Below, piece by piece: positions 43,137 through 52,958 of a DNA stretch of 64,000 bases. The notes beneath the pieces are model-generated. The model ran no database searches and was not told where the DNA came from. It saw only the letters and a list, made by a program, of their open reading frames with translations. The stretch's first letter is position 1, and every line of letters begins with the position of its first letter. The stretch lies in NCBI RefSeq assembly GCF_022179305.1, contig NZ_BPQP01000009.1:1-64000 (forward strand). The letters are read 5' to 3'. The DNA is from Methylobacterium iners. GTDB lineage: Bacteria; Pseudomonadota; Alphaproteobacteria; Rhizobiales; Beijerinckiaceae. The position numbers were made by a program, and so were the translations under genes.

Positions 43137-44300
43137 ATGACCGGCATCGATTCCCTGCCCCTGACCCGCCCTGCCGAACAGCTCGTGACGGTCTTCGGCG
43201 GCTCCGGCTTCCTCGGCCGGCACGTCGTGCGGGCGCTGGCCAAGCGCGGCTACCGCATACGGGTCGCGGTGCGCCGCCCCGACCTCGCGCTGTTCCTGCA
43301 GCCCCTGGGCAAGGTCGGCCAGATCGTCGCCGTGCAGGCGAACCTCCGCTACCCGGATTCGATTGCCCGGGCGGTCGAGGGCGCGGACGCGGTGATCAAC
43401 CTCGTCGGCATCCTGCAGGAGAGCGGGCGGCAGCGCTTCACCCAGCTCCAGACCGAGGGCGCGGGCGAGATCGCGCGGGCGGCTGCCGCGAGGGGTGCCG
43501 CTCTCGTCCACGTCTCGGCGCTCGGTGCCGACGACCGCTCTGCCTCGCTCTACGCGCGCTCGAAGGCGCTGGGCGAAGCGCAGGTCCTGGCCGCGCAGCC
43601 CGACGCCGTCATCTTCCGCCCGTCGATCGTGTTCGGCCCCGGCGACAGCTTCTTCAACCGCTTCGCGGCGCTCGCCCGCGCCTTGCCGGTTCTGCCGCTC
43701 GCCGGCGCCGGGACGCGCTTCCAGCCGGTCTTCGTCGGCGACGTTGCCGAGGCGGTGGCTCGGGCCGTGGAGGGACGGGTGGCGGGCGGCAGGATCTACG
43801 AACTCGGCGGCCCGGAGGTTCAGACGCTGGAGGGCCTCGTGCGCTACATGCTGTCGGTGACGATGCGCCGCCGCCTCGTCGTGTCCCTGCCGCTCCCGGC
43901 GGCGCGGCTGCAGGCGCGGGCGCTCGAATTCGTCGACACGCTGACCCTCGGCCTTCTGCCCGACGAGCTGAAGCTCACCCGCGACCAGATCACCCTGCTG
44001 CAGACCGACAACGTGGTCTCGGAGGCGGCGAAGGCGGAAGGGCGCACCATCGAGGCGCTCGGCATCGTGCCGACGGCGGTCGAGGCGGTGGTGCCGGGCT
44101 ATCTCTGGCGCTTCCGCAAAGCGGGCCAGTTCAGCACGGGCCGGGGCACCGAGGCGCAGGCGGAGGTGCCCGACACGCTCGCGGCCGCGCCTCTCGACCC
44201 GGGCTCCCAGCACCGCCCCGCCCGGGCGAGCGGCCCGGCGATCGGTCCGGATGCCGCGGGCCCGAGCCGGATGGGCACCCGCTGGGGCAGCCGGGCCTGA
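43137..44300 (+). CDS. NDUFA9-like NAD(P)-binding protein (extended SDR)
   Basis: 387 residues, atypical extended SDR. The nucleotide motif is VFGGSGFLGRHVVRALAKRGY at the N-terminus, shared with the NDUFA9/39-kDa complex I accessory subunit. SDR region motifs include LVGILQES and ARSKALGE; the classical YxxxK is replaced by YARSK. Alphaproteobacterial homologues are annotated complex I NDUFA9 family, with roles in respiratory complex or quinone function uncertain. The C-terminal 50 residues are disordered. It ends at a bidirectional terminator shared with rpsD. Confidence 0.85.
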   Translation: MTGIDSLPLTRPAEQLVTVFGGSGFLGRHVVRALAKRGYRIRVAVRRPDLALFLQPLGKVGQIVAVQANLRYPDSIARAVEGADAVINLVGILQESGRQRFTQLQTEGAGEIARAAAARGAALVHVSALGADDRSASLYARSKALGEAQVLAAQPDAVIFRPSIVFGPGDSFFNRFAALARALPVLPLAGAGTRFQPVFVGDVAEAVARAVEGRVAGGRIYELGGPEVQTLEGLVRYMLSVTMRRRLVVSLPLPAARLQARALEFVDTLTLGLLPDELKLTRDQITLLQTDNVVSEAAKAEGRTIEALGIVPTAVEAVVPGYLWRFRKAGQFSTGRGTEAQAEVPDTLAAAPLDPGSQHRPARASGPAIGPDAAGPSRMGTRWGSRA

Positions 44301-44316
44301 TTGCCCCCGGAAACGA

Positions 44317-44346
44317 GAAAGGGCCGCTCCTTCGAGCGGCCCTTTC
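44317..44346. terminator. Bidirectional intrinsic terminator
   Basis: A perfect 13-bp stem, GAAAGGGCCGCTC against GAGCGGCCCTTTC, with loop CTTC. It has A-rich and T-rich flanks on both sides and lies between the convergent NDUFA9-like and rpsD genes, so it can stop transcription from either direction. Confidence 0.85.
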
Positions 44347-44369
44347 GTCATCTCGGATCCTGTCGGACC

Positions 44370-44987
44370 TCAGCGCGAGTAGAACTCGATCACGAGGTTC
44401 GGCTCCATCTGCACCGGGTAGGGCACCTCGCCGAGGCCGGGCACGCGGGTGACGCGCGCGGTCATCTTCTGGTGGTCCACCTCGATGTAGTCCGGCACGT
44501 CGCGCTCGGCGAGCTGGGCGGCAACCACCACGATCTCGAGCTGCTTGGACGAATCCTTGACCTCGATCACGTCGCCGGGCTTCACGAGGAAGCTCGCGAT
44601 GTTGACGCGCTTGCCGTTGACCTTGACGTGGCCGTGATTGACGAACTGGCGCGCCGCGAACGGGGTCGGCACGAACTTCGCGCGGTAGACCACGGCGTCG
44701 AGGCGGCGCTCCAGCAGCCCGACCAGGTTCTCGCCGGAATCGCCGCGCAGGCGGATCGCCTCGGCGTAGTAGCGGCGGAACTGCTTCTCGGTGATGTTGG
44801 CGTAGTAGCCCTTGAGCTTCTGCTTGGCGCGCAGCTGCGTGCCGAAGTCGGACATCTTGCCCTTGCGACGCTGTCCGTGCTGGCCGGGGCCGTATTCGCG
44901 GCGGTTGACGGGGCTCTTCGGGCGGCCCCAGATGTTCTGGCCCATGCGGCGATCGAGCTTGTGCTTCGCCTGTACGCGTTTCGACAT
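44370..44987 (-). CDS. rpsD: 30S ribosomal protein S4
   Basis: 205 residues, full-length S4. [20 protein letters not shown] opens it; the S4 RNA-binding domain (about 95-160) has [20 protein letters not shown] and [13 protein letters not shown]. It binds 16S rRNA early in 30S assembly and nucleates the 5' domain. The start at 44987 is set by family and by GAGAGGA just upstream; the frame runs on to 45095 as an apparent extension but that is the leader. It is downstream of murI and separated from it by a terminator-like hairpin. Confidence 0.97.
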   Translation of the reverse strand: MSKRVQAKHKLDRRMGQNIWGRPKSPVNRREYGPGQHGQRRKGKMSDFGTQLRAKQKLKGYYANITEKQFRRYYAEAIRLRGDSGENLVGLLERRLDAVVYRAKFVPTPFAARQFVNHGHVKVNGKRVNIASFLVKPGDVIEVKDSSKQLEIVVVAAQLAERDVPDYIEVDHQKMTARVTRVPGLGEVPYPVQMEPNLVIEFYSR

Positions 44988-45095
44988 CGCAGTTCCTCTC
45001 AACGAGTGAGATTTGAGGAACGCGCCCTCCTCTTCCCGGATGAAACGGGACGACAGAGCGGCTTGAGCCGCTCGCGGGTGCGTATGAAAATGCAT

Positions 45096-45118
45096 CGGGG
45101 CCCCTCATCGGAGCCCCG
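45096..45118 (-). terminator. Hairpin at the end of murI / start of the rpsD leader
   Basis: On the minus strand CGGGGCTCC pairs with GGGGCCCCG across loop GATGA (one G-U pair), followed by GATGCATTTTC. This is a plausible terminator for murI. A second stem at 45056-45073 (GAGCGGC, loop, GCCGCTC) lies further into the rpsD leader; autoregulatory S4 binding there is possible but speculative. Confidence 0.6.
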
Positions 45119-45154
45119 TCAGCAGCGCGTCCATAGGGGAGAAGGGGCGTCCGG

Positions 45155-46036
45155 TCAATCCGCGCGGCGCAGCGGCATGGCCTCGACCGTCACCTCGCGG
45201 ATGCCGCGCCGCGCAAGGGAGTGGCGGAGCGGCGGGCTCAAGCCCGCGCCGCCCGTGAAGGTCGCGAGCACCGGCGTGCTCATGAGGTCGGCCTCCCGCG
45301 GGGCCGGCCCGAGGAGCTGCGTCACCCGCCGGGCGATCGCGGGCGCCGGGTCGATCCAGGTCACCGGCCAGGGCGCCAGCGCCTCGAGACGCGGCAGCAG
45401 CAGCGGGTAATGGGTGCAGGCGAGGCAGACCACGTCGGTGCGCCGCCCACCCTCCCCCGTCACGAAGCAGGCCGCGACCTCCTGGGCCAGCACCGCGTCG
45501 TCGACCGGCGCTCCGGCAAGCTCGGCTTCCGCGAAGATCGCGAGCCGGGGCGAGCCGACCAGCGTGACCTCGCAGGCGCCGGCATAGGTGGCGATGAGGT
45601 CGTGGGTATAGGCGCGCGCCACCGTGCCGGGTGTGGCGAGCAGCGTGACCATCCCGGAGCGCGTGGCCTCGGCCGCGGGCTTGATCGGGGGCACGACGCC
45701 GACGAAGGGCGTCGCGAAGAGCTGGCGCAGGACCGGCAGCACGAGGGTCGAGGCGGTGTTGCAGGCGATGACCACGAGGTCCGGCGCATGGAGGCCGATC
45801 AGCCGTTCCATGACGGCGGTCACCCGGGCGACGAGGGCCGCCTCGTCGAGCCCGCCATAGGGGAAGGCCGCGTCGTCGGCGGCGTAGATGTAGGCCGCGT
45901 CGGGGCGCGCCCTGCGCACCTGCTCGAAGACGCTCAGGCCGCCCAGGCCGGAATCGAAGACGAGGATGGTCGGCTCGGGCTCGTGCCCCGTCGCCACGGC
46001 CGCCGTGGTCGCCCCCGCCATGAGATCGATCCGCAT
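45155..46036 (-). CDS. murI: Glutamate racemase
   Basis: 293 residues as started at MRIDLMAGA. Active-site features are the Asp-Ser of ILVFDSGLGGLSV and the two catalytic cysteines in VIACNTAS and CLACTHYP. It interconverts L- and D-glutamate for peptidoglycan synthesis in the cytoplasm. Three starts compete: GTG/ATG at 46096/46093, ATG 46036 and ATG 46021; the family suggests a start close to TILVFDSG, so the two downstream ones are favoured. It is upstream of rpsD on the same strand and divergent from egtB. Confidence 0.92.
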   Translation of the reverse strand: MRIDLMAGATTAAVATGHEPEPTILVFDSGLGGLSVFEQVRRARPDAAYIYAADDAAFPYGGLDEAALVARVTAVMERLIGLHAPDLVVIACNTASTLVLPVLRQLFATPFVGVVPPIKPAAEATRSGMVTLLATPGTVARAYTHDLIATYAGACEVTLVGSPRLAIFAEAELAGAPVDDAVLAQEVAACFVTGEGGRRTDVVCLACTHYPLLLPRLEALAPWPVTWIDPAPAIARRVTQLLGPAPREADLMSTPVLATFTGGAGLSPPLRHSLARRGIREVTVEAMPLRRAD

Positions 46037-46215
46037 GAGATGTCTCGCCGGATACCCGATGAGGGTCGAGTGTCGGCGCGGCGCGGTTAACATCACCTCA
46101 CCGGGGCCGCATAAAGGCGAGGGATGCCCCGCGGCAAACTTGATCTATGATCAAGCGTTGCCGAACCGGCATCCGTGCATATCTGCTCTCCCACTGCGTC
46201 GGGAGAGAGAACGTT

Positions 46216-47487
46216 ATGGCGGCGACGGCGGCTTTCCGCGACCCAATCGATCTCTCGGCCGAGCAGCCGGCTTTCCCACCGCCGCCTCTCGGCGCGCGTC
46301 CCGTGGACCGCGCCGCCTGGATCGCGGCCTTCCACCACGTCCGCGACGAGACCGAGCGCCGGGCGGCGCCGCTCTCGCCCGAGGATCAGCAGATCCAGTC
46401 GATGGCCGATGCGAGCCCGACCAAGTGGCACCGCGCGCACACGACCTGGTTCTTCGAGCAGTTCCTGCTGCGCCAGTACCTGCCCGGCTACACGATCCAC
46501 GACGAGCGCCTGCACTACCTGTTCAATTCCTACTACGTCGCCGCCGGCCCTCGTCAGCCTCGCATCATGCGCGGCCTGATCACCCGGCCGAATGCGGAGG
46601 AGGTCGCGGCCTACCGCGCCCATGTCGACCGGGCGGTGGACGCGCTCCTGAAAGAAGCCTCAGCCGCCGTGCTCGACGCCGTGCTGCCGATCCTCGAGAT
46701 CGGGCTGTATCACGAGCAGCAGCACCAGGAACTGCTGATCACCGACATCCTGCACGCCTTCGCGCAGAACCCGCTCGGGCCCGCCTACGATTCCGATTGG
46801 CGCTTTCCCGCGGCGACGCCCGCCTCGGGGACCATCGACCTGCCCGGCGGCGTCACGCAGGTCGGCCATGCCGGTTCCGGCTTCTCCTTCGACAATGAGT
46901 CGCCCCGGCACGACGTCCTGATCCTGCCCTGCGCGGTCGACCGGGCGCTGGTCACGAACGCGCAATGGCTCGCCTTCATGGCCGATGGCGGGTATAGCCG
47001 CCCCGAACTCTGGCTCTCCGATGGCTGGCTCGCGGCCCAGGCCGAAGGCTGGGAGGCGCCGGGCTATTGGCGCCTGGATGGCGACGGCTGGGCCAGCATG
47101 ACGCTCGCCGGGATCAGGCCCATCGATCCAGCCTTGCCCGTCCACCATATCAGCTACTACGAAGCCGACGCCTTCGCCCGCTGGGCCAGGCGCGATCTGC
47201 CGACCGAGTTCGAATGGGAGGTCGCCGCGCGCGACGGCGGCCTCGCCGATGCCTTCGGCCATGTCTGGCAATGGACCCGCAGCGCCTACACCGCCTATCC
47301 GGGCTACCGCCCGGTGGAGGGCGCGCTCGGCGAGTACAACGGCAAGTTCATGTCGAACCAGTTCGTGCTGCGTGGCTCCTCGGTGGCCACGCCGGAGGGC
47401 CATGCCCGGACCGGCTACCGCAACTTTTTCTACCCCCACCAGCGCTGGCAGTTCACCGGCCTGCGCCTCGCGAATTACCGCGGCTGA
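46216..47487 (+). CDS. egtB: Ergothioneine biosynthesis sulfoxide synthase EgtB
   Basis: 423 residues. A DinB-like N-terminal domain supplies the iron-binding histidines (HRAHTTWFFE and the HEQQH of YHEQQHQELL) and the C-terminal half is an FGE-sulfatase-type domain (WQWTRSAYTAY ... GYRNFFYPHQRWQFTGLRLA). It joins a thiol donor to hercynine by oxygen-dependent sulfoxide formation. Whether gamma-glutamylcysteine or cysteine is used cannot be told; egtA and egtC are absent here. ATG 46216 follows GGGAGAGAG. It is followed by egtD after 25 bases. Methylobacterium is a known ergothioneine producer. Confidence 0.93.
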   Translation: MAATAAFRDPIDLSAEQPAFPPPPLGARPVDRAAWIAAFHHVRDETERRAAPLSPEDQQIQSMADASPTKWHRAHTTWFFEQFLLRQYLPGYTIHDERLHYLFNSYYVAAGPRQPRIMRGLITRPNAEEVAAYRAHVDRAVDALLKEASAAVLDAVLPILEIGLYHEQQHQELLITDILHAFAQNPLGPAYDSDWRFPAATPASGTIDLPGGVTQVGHAGSGFSFDNESPRHDVLILPCAVDRALVTNAQWLAFMADGGYSRPELWLSDGWLAAQAEGWEAPGYWRLDGDGWASMTLAGIRPIDPALPVHHISYYEADAFARWARRDLPTEFEWEVAARDGGLADAFGHVWQWTRSAYTAYPGYRPVEGALGEYNGKFMSNQFVLRGSSVATPEGHARTGYRNFFYPHQRWQFTGLRLANYRG

Positions 47488-47512
47488 ACCCGCCCCTTCT
47501 CCGGAGCCTTTC

Positions 47513-48487
47513 GTGACCATCAACCCCGTCTTCACGGACGCGACGCCCGTCGCGCAGGTTCCGGACGCCCATCGCTTCCTCGACGACGTCCTCGCCGGAT
47601 TCTCGGCGCCGCAGAAATTCATGCCGGCCAAGTACTTCTACGACGCCGCCGGCTCCGACCTGTTCGAGGCGATCACGCGCCAGCCCGAATACTACCCGAC
47701 GCGCACCGAGCTCGGCATCCTCGACGCCCAAGGCGCGGAGATCGCCGCGGCGCTGCCGGCGCGTGCCAACCTCGTCGAGTTCGGCAGCGGCTCGACGGCG
47801 AAGGTTCGCCGCCTGCTCGCGCGCCGGCCGGACCTCGCGGCCTACGTGCCCGTCGACGTCTCCGAGAGCTTCCTGCGCAGCGAGGCCGAGGTCCTGGCGG
47901 CGGATTTTCCCGGCCTCGTCATCGCGCCTGTCGCCGCGGATTTCACGCGCGCCTTCACCCTGCCGGCCGACCTTCCGGGCCAGGCCTTCGCGGGCTTCTT
48001 CCCGGGCTCGACCATCGGGAATTTCGAGCCGGCCCAGGCGGCCCACCTCCTCGCGCAGTTCGGCGGGGTGCTCGGCCACGACGCGACGCTGATCGTCGGC
48101 GTCGACCTCGTGAAGGACAAGGGCGTGCTCGAGGACGCCTACAACGACGCGGCCGGCGTCACCGCGGCCTTCAACCTCAACCTCCTCGCCCGCATCGGGC
48201 GGGAACTCGGTGGCGACCTCGACCCTGCGGCCTTCGCGCATCGAGCCTTCTTCAACCCGTCGGCTTCGCGCATCGAGATGCACTTGGTCAGCCGACAGGC
48301 GCAGCAGGTGAATGTCGCCGGCCGCGACTTCGCCTTCGCGAAGGGCGAGACCATCCACACCGAGAACAGCTACAAGTACACGATCGATAGGTTTCGGGCC
48401 CTTGCGGCCGAAGCTGGATGGTCTGCGGGCGCCGTCTGGACGGATGATGACGGCTTGTTCTCGGTTCACGCGCTGAGGCGGGCCTGA
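47513..48487 (+). CDS. egtD: L-histidine N-alpha-methyltransferase EgtD
   Basis: 324 residues. The EgtD opening (KFMPAKYFYDAAGSDLFEAI) and the SAM motif LVEFGSGSTAKVR are clear, followed by PGSTIGNFEP and the late NSYKYT. It trimethylates histidine to hercynine, the substrate of EgtB. The start is GTG 47513 with GGAG 9 bases upstream. It is co-directional with egtB and surely in one operon. Genes for a C-S lyase step (egtE) were not found nearby. Confidence 0.93.
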   Translation: MTINPVFTDATPVAQVPDAHRFLDDVLAGFSAPQKFMPAKYFYDAAGSDLFEAITRQPEYYPTRTELGILDAQGAEIAAALPARANLVEFGSGSTAKVRRLLARRPDLAAYVPVDVSESFLRSEAEVLAADFPGLVIAPVAADFTRAFTLPADLPGQAFAGFFPGSTIGNFEPAQAAHLLAQFGGVLGHDATLIVGVDLVKDKGVLEDAYNDAAGVTAAFNLNLLARIGRELGGDLDPAAFAHRAFFNPSASRIEMHLVSRQAQQVNVAGRDFAFAKGETIHTENSYKYTIDRFRALAAEAGWSAGAVWTDDDGLFSVHALRRA

Positions 48488-48562
48488 GGCCGCGCCCTGC
48501 GCACCCGATGACCATGGGCCCCCTTGACCGCCGGGGCGTTCCGAACCCAAACCGAATCTGAA

Positions 48563-48585
48563 GCGTCCTCCGTCGGAGAGGACGC
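48563..48585 (+). promoter_or_regulatory. Hairpin in the trpG leader
   Basis: GCGTCCTC (48563-48570) pairs perfectly with GAGGACGC (48578-48585) across a seven-base loop. It ends 14 bases before the trpG start. No T-run follows and no Trp-codon leader peptide was seen in 48488-48599, so it may terminate egtD or affect trpG translation; classical attenuation is not supported. Confidence 0.4.
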
Positions 48586-48599
48586 CGAGCGCACGGCCC

Positions 48600-49217
48600 A
48601 TGTCCAACGTCCTCGTCATCGACAACTACGATTCCTTCACCTGGAACCTCGTCCACCTGATCGGCCCACTCTGCGGCGCGATCGAGGTCGTGCGCAACGA
48701 TCAGGTCACGATCGAGGAGATCCGCGCGGTTCGGCGGCCCGACGCGATCGTGCTCTCGCCGGGCCCCTGTACGCCCAACGAGGCCGGCATCTGCCTCGAC
48801 GTGGTGCGCGACCTCTCCGACGAGATCCCGATCTTCGGCGTCTGCCTCGGTCTCCAGGCGATCGGGCAGGCCTTCGGCGGCGAGGTGGTGCGGGCGCCGG
48901 CGCCCATGCATGGCAAGGTCTCGACGATCACGCATCGGGCGTCCGGGATCTTCCGCGGGTTCAACGCTCCCTTCGCCGCGACGCGCTATCACTCCCTGGT
49001 CGTCGAGCGAGCCGGATGCCCCGACGACCTGCGCGTGACGGCCGAGGCCGACGGGCTGATCATGGCGCTGGAGCACGCCACGCGGCCCGTCCACGGCGTG
49101 CAGTTCCACCCGGAGAGCATCCTCTCCGAGCACGGCTCGAGGATGCTGCGCAACTTCCTCGACATCGCCGCCGCCTGGAAGGCGGAGCGTGACAAGGGCC
49201 GCCCCGGCGTGCATTGA
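48600..49217 (+). CDS. trpG: Anthranilate synthase component II (glutamine amidotransferase)
   Basis: 205 residues, class I glutamine amidotransferase. The nucleophile Cys lies in [16 protein letters not shown], with His and Glu in GVQFHPES. It supplies ammonia from glutamine to anthranilate synthase (TrpE, elsewhere), and may also serve aminodeoxychorismate synthase. The PABA/anthranilate signature [12 protein letters not shown] is present. It heads trpG-trpD-trpC, whose genes are separated by 34 and 12 bases. Confidence 0.93.
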   Translation: MSNVLVIDNYDSFTWNLVHLIGPLCGAIEVVRNDQVTIEEIRAVRRPDAIVLSPGPCTPNEAGICLDVVRDLSDEIPIFGVCLGLQAIGQAFGGEVVRAPAPMHGKVSTITHRASGIFRGFNAPFAATRYHSLVVERAGCPDDLRVTAEADGLIMALEHATRPVHGVQFHPESILSEHGSRMLRNFLDIAAAWKAERDKGRPGVH

Positions 49218-49251
49218 CGGGCGCGCAAACGTCGATAGCCGCGTCGGGACA

Positions 49252-50280
49252 ATGGATTCCTTCAAGCCCCTCCTCGCGAAGGTCGCCGCGGGCAGCGCCC
49301 TCGACCGTGAGGAGGCCCGCCGCGCCTTCGACGACCTGCTCTCGGGCGAGGTCACGCCGGTCCAGGCCGGGGCCTTCCTCATCGCGCTCAAGGTCCGCGG
49401 CGAGGCGCCGGACGAGATCGTCGGCGCGGTGCAGGCCATGCGCGCCCGCATGCTGCCCGTCGCGCCGGTCCCCGGCGCCATCGACGTGGTCGGTACCGGC
49501 GGCGACCATTCGGGCAGCTACAACGTCTCGACGCTCGCCGCGATCCTCGTCGCCGCCTGCGGCGTGCCCGTGGCCAAGCACGGCAACCGCGCCGCCACCT
49601 CGCGCTCCGGCGCGGCCGACGTGCTCTCCGCCCTCGGCGTGAAGATCGGCCTCGACCCTGAGGGCCTCGCCCTCTGCCTCGCGCAGGCCGGCCTCTGCTT
49701 CATGTTCGCGCAGACCCATCACGGCGCGATGCGCCACATGGCGCCGGTCCGGGCCGAGCTGCCGACGCGCACCATCTTCAACCTGCTCGGACCCCTCGCG
49801 AACCCGGCGGGCGTCGAGCGACAGCTCTTCGGGGTCTCCTCCGCCGATTGGGCCGAGCCGCTCACCCGGGTGCTGGCCGAGCTCGGCAGCCGCCGGGTCT
49901 GGACGGTGCACGGCTCCGATGGGCTCGACGAGATCACGGTGACGGGACCGACCGCCGTGGTGGCGCTCGACGACGGCCGTCTCTCCCGGTTCACGATCGA
50001 CCCGCGCGAGGTCGGCCTGCCGCTCCGGACCCTCGACGACCTGCGCGGCGGCGACCCCGCGCACAACGCGGCGGCGCTTGGCCGCGTCCTCGCGGGCGAG
50101 GCGGGCGCCTATCGCGACATCGCGGTCCTGAACGCGGGCGCCGCTCTCGTCGTCGCGGGCGCCGCGGGTACCCTCGCCGAGGGCGTCGGCCGGGCCGGCG
50201 CGGCGATCGACGCGGGCACGGCGCGGGCGACGCTGGCGCGGCTCGTCGAAGTCTCGAACCTGTCGAACTCCAACGCCTGA
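49252..50280 (+). CDS. trpD: Anthranilate phosphoribosyltransferase
   Basis: 342 residues. The PRPP-binding glycine loop [19 protein letters not shown] and the [17 protein letters not shown] segment define the family. It attaches phosphoribose to anthranilate, step two of tryptophan synthesis. ATG 49252 follows GTCGGGACA, a weak site; the frame back to 49189 crosses the trpG stop region and was not used. Confidence 0.95.
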   Translation: MDSFKPLLAKVAAGSALDREEARRAFDDLLSGEVTPVQAGAFLIALKVRGEAPDEIVGAVQAMRARMLPVAPVPGAIDVVGTGGDHSGSYNVSTLAAILVAACGVPVAKHGNRAATSRSGAADVLSALGVKIGLDPEGLALCLAQAGLCFMFAQTHHGAMRHMAPVRAELPTRTIFNLLGPLANPAGVERQLFGVSSADWAEPLTRVLAELGSRRVWTVHGSDGLDEITVTGPTAVVALDDGRLSRFTIDPREVGLPLRTLDDLRGGDPAHNAAALGRVLAGEAGAYRDIAVLNAGAALVVAGAAGTLAEGVGRAGAAIDAGTARATLARLVEVSNLSNSNA

Positions 50281-50292
50281 GGGTCCGAGCCG

Positions 50293-51120
50293 ATGGCCGA
50301 CACCGAGACAGAGGCCCGCCGCACCGACGTTCTCGCGCGGATCGAGGCCTACAAGCGCCGCGAGATCGCCGAGGCGAAACTGCGGCTGCCGCTGGCCAAG
50401 CTGGAGAGGCGCGTCGCCGAGGCCGGTCCGGTCCGGGGCTTCGCCCAGGCCATTGCGGCGCATGTCGCGGAGGGACGTCCGGCGCTGATCGCCGAGGTGA
50501 AGAAGGCCTCGCCCTCGAAGGGGCTGATCCGCGAGGATTTCGACCCGGCCGTGCTCGCCGCCGCCTACGAGGCCGGCGGCGCCTCCTGCCTCTCTGTCCT
50601 CACCGACACGCCCTCGTTCCAGGGCCGGCCGGAATACCTGACCCAGGCGCGCGAGGCCTGCGCGCTTCCCGTCCTGCGCAAGGACTTCCTGTTCGAGCCC
50701 TATCAGGTCTACGAGGCGCGGGCCTGGGGCGCCGATTGCATCCTCGTGATCATGGCCTGCCTCGACGATGCCGAGGCCGCTTCCCTCGTCGAGACCGCGC
50801 ACGACCTCGGGATGGACGTGCTCGTCGAGGTCCACGACGCGGCCGAACTCGATCGGGCGCTCGGCCTCGGCACGCGGCTCGTGGGCATCAACAACCGCGA
50901 CCTCAAGACCTTCGAGGTCTCCTTCGAGACGGCGATCCGCCTGGCGCCGGGCATCCCGGCGGACCGCATCGCGGTGGCGGAAAGCGGGATCTCGAGCCAT
51001 GCCGACGTGGCTCGCCTGAGGCGGCATGGCCTCGACACCATCCTCGTCGGCGAGAGCCTGATGCGGCAGGCCGACGTGACCGCGGCGACACGCCGACTCC
51101 TGTTCGGCGAGGGGGCCTGA
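50293..51120 (+). CDS. trpC: Indole-3-glycerol phosphate synthase
   Basis: 275 residues, TIM barrel. Active-site elements are [35 protein letters not shown] and VAESGIS. It closes the indole ring from CdRP to indole-3-glycerol phosphate. It is a single-function protein (no fused TrpF). moaC follows after two bases, so tryptophan and Mo-cofactor genes are read on one message, a common Rhizobiales arrangement. Confidence 0.95.
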   Translation: MADTETEARRTDVLARIEAYKRREIAEAKLRLPLAKLERRVAEAGPVRGFAQAIAAHVAEGRPALIAEVKKASPSKGLIREDFDPAVLAAAYEAGGASCLSVLTDTPSFQGRPEYLTQAREACALPVLRKDFLFEPYQVYEARAWGADCILVIMACLDDAEAASLVETAHDLGMDVLVEVHDAAELDRALGLGTRLVGINNRDLKTFEVSFETAIRLAPGIPADRIAVAESGISSHADVARLRRHGLDTILVGESLMRQADVTAATRRLLFGEGA

Positions 51121-51122
51121 TC

Positions 51123-51611
51123 GTGGCGACCCTCACCCACCTCGACGCGGCGGGCGCGGCCAACATGGTCGACGTCACCGACAAGCCCGCCACCACCCGC
51201 ACCGCGACGGCGGAAGGCTGCGTGGTGATGCTGCCCGAGACCCTGCGGCTCATCCGCGAGGGCGATGCCAAGAAGGGCGACGTCATCGGCACGGCCCGGC
51301 TCGCCGGGATCATGGCGGCCAAGCGCACCCACGAGCTGATCCCGCTCTGCCACCCGCTCCTCCTGTCGAAGGTCCGGGTCGAGTGCGAGCCGGACGATGC
51401 CTTGCCGGGCCTGCGGGTGCGGGCCGAGGTCCGGGTGCAGGGTCCGACCGGCGTCGAGATGGAGGCGCTCACCGCCGTCTCGGTCGCCTGCCTGACGATC
51501 TACGACATGGTGAAGGCCGCCGACCGGGCCATGCGCATCGAGGGCATCCGCCTGCTCGCCAAGGACGGAGGCCGTTCCGGAGCCTACTTGGCGGAAGGTG
51601 CCGCGCCGTGA
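51123..51611 (+). CDS. moaC: Cyclic pyranopterin monophosphate synthase MoaC
   Basis: 162 residues. The family is clear from the opening [44 protein letters not shown] and the late [15 protein letters not shown]. Catalytic Lys and Asp residues are retained (DMVKAADR). It converts the MoaA product to cyclic pyranopterin monophosphate. The start is GTG 51123. The stop overlaps the moeA GTG (51608-51611). Confidence 0.95.
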   Translation: MATLTHLDAAGAANMVDVTDKPATTRTATAEGCVVMLPETLRLIREGDAKKGDVIGTARLAGIMAAKRTHELIPLCHPLLLSKVRVECEPDDALPGLRVRAEVRVQGPTGVEMEALTAVSVACLTIYDMVKAADRAMRIEGIRLLAKDGGRSGAYLAEGAAP

Positions 51612-52837
51612 GCGGGCTGATCCCGGTTGGGGAAGCCCTGGACCGGATCCTGGCGAGCGTGGCGCGGCCGACCGAGGACGAGACGGTGCCGATCGCCCAA
51701 GCCGCCGGCCGCACCCTCGCGGCGGACCTCGCGGCCCTTCGCACCCAGCCGCCCTTCCCGGCCTCCGCGATGGATGGCTACGCGGTCCGCAGCGCCGACA
51801 TCGCCGCGACACCGGCCCGGTTGCGCCTCGTGGGTACGAGCGCGGCCGGTCGTGGCTTCTCCGGTTCCGTCGCCACCGGCGAGGCCGTGCGCATCCTCAC
51901 CGGCGCGCCGGTGCCCGAGGGCGCGGACACCATCCTCATCCAGGAGAACGCGGAGCGCGACGGCGACGCCGTCATCGCGAAGGAGGCCGTGGCGGCCGGC
52001 CGCCATATCCGCGCGAGCGGCCTCGATTTTCGCGAGGGCGAGACCCTGCTCCGCGCCGGCGAGACCCTCGACCCGCGTCGCCTCGCGCTCGCTGCCGCGG
52101 GGGGGCACGCCGCCGTCAGCCTGCGCCGCCGGCCCCGCGTCGCGATCCTCGCGACGGGCGACGAGCTCGTAGCGCCGGGCGAGCCCGCGGCCTGGGATCA
52201 GATCGTCGCCTCGAACGGCCTCGCGCTGGCTGCGCTGGCGCGCGAGGCGGGCGGAGCGCCGATCGACCTCGGCATCGCCGGCGACAGCCTGGAAGCCCTC
52301 GGCGCCGCGACCGAGCGGGCCCGCGAGGCGGGAGCCGACCTTCTGGTGACGCTGGGCGGGGCGTCGGTCGGCGACCACGACCTCGTGCAATCCGCCCTGA
52401 ACGGGCGAGGCCTCGAACTCGGCTTCTGGCGCGTCGCGCTGCGGCCCGGCAAGCCGCTCATGCACGGCCGTCTCGGTGACATGCTGGTGATCGGCCTGCC
52501 CGGGAACCCTGTCTCGGCCATCGTCTGCGGCCTCCTCTTCGTCGTGCCGGCGATCCGCGCCCTGCTCGGCGACCCTGGAGCGGGTCAAACGCGCGGCGAG
52601 CCCGCGATCCTGGGGCGCGGCCTACCGGCCAATGACGGCCGCGAGGACTATATGCGTGCCCGCATCGAGACCTCGGCGGACGGGCTCCCGGTCGCGCACC
52701 CGGAGGTGCGCCAGGATTCCTCTATGCTCTCCGTGCTCGGCCAGGCCGAAGCCCTCCTCGTCCGGGCACCGCACGCCCCACCGGCCCGGGCGGGCGATCG
52801 CTGCCGCATCATCCGCCTCGATCGCCGCATCCTCTAA
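51608..52837 (+). CDS. moeA: Molybdopterin molybdenumtransferase MoeA
   Basis: 409 residues. MoeA landmarks: [15 protein letters not shown] near residue 55, [30 protein letters not shown] and GLPGNPVS. It inserts molybdate into adenylylated molybdopterin. GTG start overlapping the moaC stop by four bases implies translational coupling. It is followed by the lexA regulatory region. Confidence 0.95.
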   Translation: MSGLIPVGEALDRILASVARPTEDETVPIAQAAGRTLAADLAALRTQPPFPASAMDGYAVRSADIAATPARLRLVGTSAAGRGFSGSVATGEAVRILTGAPVPEGADTILIQENAERDGDAVIAKEAVAAGRHIRASGLDFREGETLLRAGETLDPRRLALAAAGGHAAVSLRRRPRVAILATGDELVAPGEPAAWDQIVASNGLALAALAREAGGAPIDLGIAGDSLEALGAATERAREAGADLLVTLGGASVGDHDLVQSALNGRGLELGFWRVALRPGKPLMHGRLGDMLVIGLPGNPVSAIVCGLLFVVPAIRALLGDPGAGQTRGEPAILGRGLPANDGREDYMRARIETSADGLPVAHPEVRQDSSMLSVLGQAEALLVRAPHAPPARAGDRCRIIRLDRRIL

Positions 52838-52860
52838 GGTTTCGCACGCAACGCGTGGTG

Positions 52861-52899
52861 GAACCCTTGCAGAACACTTACGGAACGTCTAACGTGTTC
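52861..52899. promoter_or_regulatory. Tandem LexA (SOS) boxes upstream of lexA
   Basis: Three GAAC half-sites sit at exactly 11-base steps: 52861, 52872 and 52883, each pair being GAAC-N7-GAAC, the complement of the alphaproteobacterial SOS box GTTC-N7-GTTC. A GTTC in the opposite sense follows at 52896. They lie 60-100 bases before the lexA start, as expected for autorepression. Two overlapping boxes can be read from the three half-sites. Confidence 0.85.
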
Positions 52900-52958
52900 G
52901 TGGTTTGTTTCCGCGGTCCTGCGTCGCAGTCGATCGCCCTGGAGAGTGAGTCCCTCGG

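Noticed and set aside
44988-45095. In-frame N-terminal extension of rpsD
   Set aside because: S4 begins at MSKRVQA in all bacteria; a good ribosome site lies just before 44987 and the upstream stretch contains hairpins of the leader.
48488-48599. Trp-leader peptide attenuator before trpG
   Set aside because: No short frame with Trp codons precedes the hairpin, and there is no T-run.
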